Source of the DNA: Baylisascaris procyonis
Lineage: Eukaryota; Nematoda; Chromadorea; Rhabditida; Ascarididae
DNA length: 64,000 bases
NCBI GenBank assembly: GCA_037389465.1
Contig: JAZARR010000146.1
Coordinates: forward strand, 806,001-870,000
Direction of reading: 5' to 3'
Shown here: piece after piece, positions 58,128 to 64,000 of the stretch
Numbering within the stretch: position 1 is the stretch's first letter
Layout of the letters: the number at the start of each line of letters is the position of its first letter
The notes under the pieces: model-generated
Database searches by the model: none
Told to the model about the DNA's origin: nothing
The model's input: the letters and a program-made list of their open reading frames with translations, nothing else
Translations under genes and position numbers: made by a program

Positions 58128-61100
58128 TCATATAGATCGTGTTAGTAAAATAGTCGAAAAAACTGCGAAGAATGCATAGAAGATCGTTTGAGATATAAGA
58201 GCAGCGCTATTCGCAGAACACTTTGCCCTCCTCGATGTTGCATCTTCAATGAAACTACAATAGCTGGAAACTCGAGTGAAGACACCTGTAAAGCATTCTC
58301 TATACAAGTTCAATGAGCAGCTCAAACGAAGTGTATCGTAGAGAGAATTTAGATCCGCTTAAGAAATCGAATGCGACATATAGAGTGTTAAGCGTAAATC
58401 TATTATTAACTATCTATGTGAGTAGAAAAGAAATGAGGAACTCGAAATGAACTCAATGTTTACTGTCTATAATGAATCGTTATTTCAAATATTCTAACAT
58501 TATCGCACATCTTTGAAATCAATACAATCTTAGTGAAAATTAATTTTCTACATAGTCGCTTCATTAAGCATCTACAATTTCATATATTTAATTACCTTCA
58601 CACTTTTTGCTTCTTTTTTTTTCAATCTAACTGATTAGATGAATTCTTGATGATGTTAATTTTTCAGCCTTGAATGATGAATTCTTAATAAAGCAGAACC
58701 TAATAAATATTCAGGTGGAAAAACAGGTGAGACTAACTTTAAGGCCTAATTGACTTTCGAAAACATAAGCATTCGCCTAAAGGTATGATTCCAGCGAAGC
58801 TTCAAGAATTCCAAAGCACGAAGTTATAACACCGGAAGTGCGTCACCCAAATTTTAAAAGTTTACTTTTCAAAACTGTGTGATAACTATGGACCTGGATA
58901 AGATGCCTGATCGAGGAGTCCTTCGAGTGTATTCTCTCCAAACGAGGTGATTCCGACTTGATACCAAACGCCCTCATGCAATACCTGCAGCGGTCCACCG
59001 CTGTCTCCCTACAATGAGATCTCAACGCTTTAGTACTCCAGCATTTCAGCTATGGGGCATTCCTTTCCTGGCGGATATGACTCAGGAGATCGGTATGCGA
59101 CATGGATATAGCAGTTCGGCCACGTTCTATGATCACCGTGGAGCTCCACGAATGCAGATCTTCTGAACCATGCAAACTTAATCGAACGAGGCCTCACGAG
59201 CCAGCCAACAACAACGTAGATCTTAGTGCACCAAATACTTTAAATGAAATTGTTGAGTTAAAAGCTCTCATTGATATCCCCACGACCGATATTAAGTCTC
59301 GCCTTTTTTTCTTGATCGCGACCTTTCACTCCCGTTCAGTTCTTCTATCGGACATTCAAAAACAATTGTTTTTGTGCTTAGAAAGAAATTAGCGTTGCCT
59401 CTTTGCCAAATTGCACGTCAGTACAAGCATTTCATCTCTAAAAAACGATTTCCTTTCAACTTCAGCTGCTGAGCATTTACGACGAAAGGTGGGATATTCG
59501 ATTTCGGTAAACAATCGATCAAAAATCTGGCACTTAGACATTTCCACGAAAAGATGTTGCTTTATGCACATAACCTTCCATTAGAGGTGTCCATTACGCT
59601 TAGATGGAGATGCGCTTTGCTTCTTGACGATGCGCTTTGCAATTTTGGCCCCATTATCTGTCTCGTGCCTTAGTGGAATGCTTATTGCTCAGATTTTTCC
59701 AAAAAGGCTTTCCATGTGGTAAATTGTGTTCTCTACAACACAAATGGTTGGATAAATGATCTACAGTGCGGTCTATTACTTACTGTCGATCTATAGTGCG
59801 CTATTGCACACAACTATGATAAAACGTGTAGAAAATGCACTGTGTTATTTCACACATCTAATGTTGCAAATAATTATCGTACGAAAAGATATTGCAGATC
59901 ACAGGTGCCGATTAAAAACATTTGACCTAGAGTTATCCGAAATGTGTGCATTTTAATCTTTAGGATCATCAGGTGGTTTCCTGACTTCGTATTTAATGAT
60001 CTACCTCGCAAGTCCTTAAATCGACTCAGCAGGTTTGATCTTCACTTAATTACTGATCTCATTAAATTGTTCAAATATGAGGAACCTTCCAGAGGTATTA
60101 TAAAATTTCCTCAAGAATGTGTGATTCGTTTGTAATGTGCTGAATGTTGCTCTTATATAGGCATTTTATTCATATATTTCATGTGGGTCCAATATTTTTT
60201 CTTCAACATAAACAAAGATATTTTTCCACTTCCTAGCGTCAGGAGTACGAAGTAGAATCTGCATAGAGCGCACTTACCGCTCCCGTACCTCTGTTCCAAG
60301 CTCCAGCGCAAAGTTGCGACTCCACAATCGGAAACCCTCCAGTCGGTATTTGCATCCACAAATCGCTGAAAGAAAATTGTATATTTGTGTATTTTCACGT
60401 CGAATCCGGTAGATCGTAATGCACTTCGGTGATTAATTTATATGCTTCTCAGAGTTTTCTAACTCCCAATGCACCCATCACTGTTGGCAGACTAAAAAAA
60501 AAGACGTCTGTTGATGCCTTTTTTACACAAGTTGGCATTTGATCTTAGCAGTTCAAACGTTCAAAAAGTGCTGGGATAGAGATGATTCAAACTTTAGATT
60601 TCCTCATATGGTTATTTAAATTCATGACTTTTGCAGACAATAATCTGCAATCTGCATAAAGTAGCGACTATTTCAGTTTTCATCATCTTCAAATGCTCAG
60701 CGATAATTTTCAAAAGTTCGCATAAAATATTTCTGTTGGCCATAACTCTTTCAAACAATACAGAAAATCCTCTCCTAGTACGTGAAAATCATGCCTCAAA
60801 AAAAAAAAAAAACACTCGACTTCTTTTCGCCATTGAATTGAATTTGAACTATACTTAGCCCACATTCAAACTAGCTGCATAAATTTCTCATAAAAGTATC
60901 ACTGTAAAATACCTGCAACGTTGTCGATCGATGAAGGGCACATCTATTTGCCGCAATGTAGCACTTATACCAGGATTCAACTGGTTGTCAGCTATAAGTT
61001 AGTCTTGCGTATCGAATTTGCTGGACGATGATATCATCAACAAGCGATATAAGTGTTCAGCTAACTATACTTATCAAGTATAATTAAGAAAAGGTTTATG

Positions 61101-63988
61101 ATATGCGAAAATTTTGATAGCATCAACGCTATTCTAAATTTTGAGAAAAAAAAAAAACTTATTGGATAAACGAAAATTAAATTAGATAAGTGATGACTAA
61201 ATTTGAATCATATAAATTTGTTACTTGCTATTTTATGATCTTCTCGCAAATTGTTCTTCGCTGATAAGTCATAGAGTGGGATCTATCCGACGAGATAGCT
61301 CTATTAAAGTGAAAAACTATCGTTCACAAGGCAAAGAAGAGAAACATGCATATAAAATCTGGCAGTGTTGCTCTTCGAGTTAATATCTGCGCAAAAGTCT
61401 TCTTTGTGGAACGAATTTTTTTTTTTTTTTTTCAAAGATCTTCATTTGGGTCATATAAACTCATCAGCGATATAGAAATGAGAAGAAATTGATTCGATGT
61501 GACCGAAAACGTCAAATACTCTCAAAAATTATCGATCTCAATGAGTTGCTCTAATACCCTACAGGTGTGCAAATGAAATGCGAACTTGCATAATAAAACT
61601 CTAGCATAGATCCCTATTTATTCATGTATATCAGGTATATGAGGTTTTTCGAAAGTAATGAGATTATTGGCTGTTACGACAAATATAGCCAATATTAGGC
61701 AGTTCTTGTGGAAATATCTTTCAATTTATCTGCAGGTGTTCATAGCTTCGAATATGAAAGAAATAAACCCTTCGAAAAATTGACCATAGAGTTTTTTGAA
61801 TTGTCAAAAATCTATGAACGTGAAATTAAATCTTTCTATTGCTAGAAAGCTCAAATTCACTGGCTCAGTGGAACGTATTTTGCTTTTCTCGCCAAATTAG
61901 AGGACTGTTCAACTCACTCGTATACTGCCCCCAGCCTGTTATCGTTCCATAACCCTTAATGAGATGGCTATCGTTGCTTGGTAAGCAAATCGGTTGTATG
62001 TTTTGAGTGTATTTCACTTCTGCGTCCAGCTGAAACTGTACTTTCCCTTTAGAGCTTTCAAAACCATAATGACAAGTAGCAATCTACGAGAATTGTCGTT
62101 TACTAGCGTTTATTGCTTCTTTGAGTTTCTAACGGCAGAACCGAATAACTGTTTGATTTTATACAAACGAATGCCTTCATATCTTGCTACCTTATTCAGC
62201 CTATACGTTTTGTTGACAAAGTTTGCTAATAAATGGTTGTCACGGAATAATAGCATCGAAAAAACTGTGAATTATAACTAATAAACACCTCAAAACAACT
62301 TCTGAATAAACACCCATATTTTCAACAATATTTTATACGGTGGCCACTTTGCGACTGGCATAGTCGCAAGGTCTCATCATTGGGTGGACAGTTGAAAAAA
62401 AAAAGAAAGAAAACACTTTCGCATAAAACAATCGTCGTTTACTTTATAATACGGAACAACCACCTGGAGTATCGCTATATCGAAATGAGCGGCGGGGTTG
62501 ACTTTCTCGCTGATGGAATAGTATGGATGGACACGTTTCGCCACCACTTTTCTAACGATTCCCTTCGTTGATTGCTCACTGCTACTAACCGTTCCCAGCT
62601 TCACATACGACCTTGATATCGCCATAGGCCTGTTATTTTACTGTTTCTGTGATTGTAAGAGCACGAATCACTTCCTGCGCCTAATTCCACAAAAATTTCC
62701 TCTCCCTTCTCACCACTAATCATTATAGTTACCGAAATAATTGTGAACTCCTTATACCGAATAAAATTACAGAATATAGAATTCATGAATACCACAAGAA
62801 ATATCCTCATTATCGGTAATCTTTATTCAATGATGAAGAGGGAATACGAAACATGGGAAATGTTACACGAAAATTGCCTTCGTATATGCCAATAGATTTG
62901 ACGCAAATATAGCTTCTCATTGTTTACAATTGCTATTTTGCTCTTGTTTTATACATCTTTTGACAGATATATTCTGTTTTTGTTTTGTTATCTTGCGACT
63001 ATCGTTTAACGCATAGAGTAGTAAGTTTATATTGAAAAAAGCCGCTGAAGGAAAAGGTCATGTTAAATAGCACACGCGTGCTAATTGCAATCCGTTTCTG
63101 TTTTGCTTATTTTAGCGTGAACAGGTGGGAATTTCCTATCGAACCTTAGCAATCTATGTAAACGCTGATACTACCACATAAAAATATCTCCTCAATGATC
63201 GCACAAAAAGCAAAAAAAAAAAAAGTTACAAAGCGCAATGAGCAGCAGTGAGTATGTGTATTGATGAAATCAGTGTCCCGCCGCATACGTAAGTGTAACC
63301 ATCGCTCATATCTATGTATACTATTAGTGCTTGCCATGGCCAGCTTCCAAGTGTCACTTCAGTGCCACCAATAATCTGCAACTATATGAATGATAACTCC
63401 ACTTGGTTACTTCAGAAAGAACAGCCAACAGTTTATCATAAAAATTTATCTTGTTGCTGAATGCGGCATAGGCTACATCCTTTCGGGAAGAGATTTTTCT
63501 ATGGAAAATAACTGCATGCTATACGAAATAGGTAAGGATACCAAAAATAAACGTTTTTTTTTTCAGAAACAAAATTGAACGCTGCTGAAACATGGTTCAA
63601 AAACTGCTTAATTCATATTAATACTTCTATCGTGTAATCGCATGCAAGCGGAAGGAAAGCTTCAGGAGCCCTACTTCTCCCATATTTTCATTGATGGGGG
63701 GCATTTTCTGTATGGATTTGAAGAGACATCTACAAGAGAGAAATGACCGGTTTTGTAAAATCTTAAAAATCTTCGTATTCGATTCGAAAAAAGTTAACTC
63801 ACGAAAGTGGACGAATTTCCCTTGCTCATTTCATCATTCGACGCATTAAAGAAAGCGGTTATTGATGAAAGCAAATGTGACACAAATCGTGAGCTTTGTT
63901 GCCGTTTTCCACAAGTAGTCGCCGTTAATGTGGCAGTAATGCATTGCAAAAATAATAAAATTAGCAATGTTCTTCGAATAGGCCGCAT
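58128..63988 (-). CDS. secreted S1 (trypsin-like) serine protease with C-terminal hydrophobic tail
   Basis: Extracellular chymotrypsin-fold endopeptidase. Eight exons join in phase: 63988-63803, 63375-63230, 62629-62464, 62029-61918, 60991-60913, 60365-60278, 59008-58894, 58285-58128; 349 residues. Residues 1-24 look like a signal peptide ([19 protein letters not shown]). The mature start is IIGGTEV (63). The triad is present: His108 (LTAAHC), Asp161 (HFDIAIL), Ser262 (GDSGGPL). Cys93-Cys109, Cys181 (QPICLP) and Cys229-Cys249 match standard disulfide positions. The cysteines equivalent to 191 and 220 are both absent, and the residue at chymotrypsin position 189 is Gly, so specificity is not trypsin-like. 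The residue before IIGG is Phe, not Arg/Lys, unless a small exon in the 427-base intron was missed. After [15 protein letters not shown] and RRAKC the protein ends with a hydrophobic stretch (332-345), as in GPI-anchored or membrane-bound proteases. Confidence 0.92.
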
Positions 63989-64000
63989 CAAAATCTGTGT

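Noticed and set aside
59102..59571. Open frames on both strands within the protease intron 60277-59009
   Set aside because: Neighbouring protease exons join in phase across the interval and no family motif is seen.

Overview
The window is nuclear DNA of a nematode. Every gene that can be built is split into several short exons by GT-AG introns with TTTCAG-like acceptors. The gene set is animal, and two families are typical of nematodes: a cuticle collagen with the classic Cys/Gly-X-Y/Cys layout, and a DUF229 membrane protein. A parasitic or free-living chromadorean worm would fit; the species cannot be fixed from sequence alone. The DNA is AT-rich, with several (TA)n microsatellites, a mariner relic and a tRNA-derived SINE array.

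Layout, left to right. 1-9.6 kb is mostly gene-poor: one orphan exon of a MOB1 kinase activator (minus, 2158-2324), a decayed mariner transposase (minus, 2996-3700) and one unrecognised open frame (plus, 6529-6819). At 9646-16690 (minus) is a complete six-exon PP2A catalytic subunit gene. At 21.4-21.8 kb lies a tandem SINE array. At 23435-29578 (minus) is an ATMIN/ASCIZ-type gene: three zinc fingers followed by a C-terminal domain rich in TQT (dynein light chain LC8) motifs. Its middle exon junction is unresolved.

The plus strand then carries a complete 15-exon DUF229 gene (33031-43417, 697 residues) and an 11-exon Pelle/IRAK kinase gene, pik-1 type (45653-52084, death domain plus kinase). 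The right end returns to the minus strand with a three-exon cuticle collagen (53651-55998, 319 residues) and an eight-exon secreted S1 serine protease with a hydrophobic C-terminal tail (58128-63988, 349 residues). Exon phases agree at every junction of the PP2A, DUF229, kinase, collagen and protease models, which is the main support for them.

The neighbours do not form an obvious pathway or operon: spacings are 1.5-7 kb and strands alternate in blocks. Conserved signalling genes (PP2A, MOB1, ATMIN, Pelle/IRAK) sit beside extracellular products (collagen, protease, DUF229). The most unusual items are an ATMIN-like LC8-binding hub with a possible truncated isoform, a protease that has lost both cysteines of a canonical disulfide and has a membrane-anchor-like tail, a tandem duplication copying a PP2A splice donor, and a cluster of CRE-like repeats in the first DUF229 intron.
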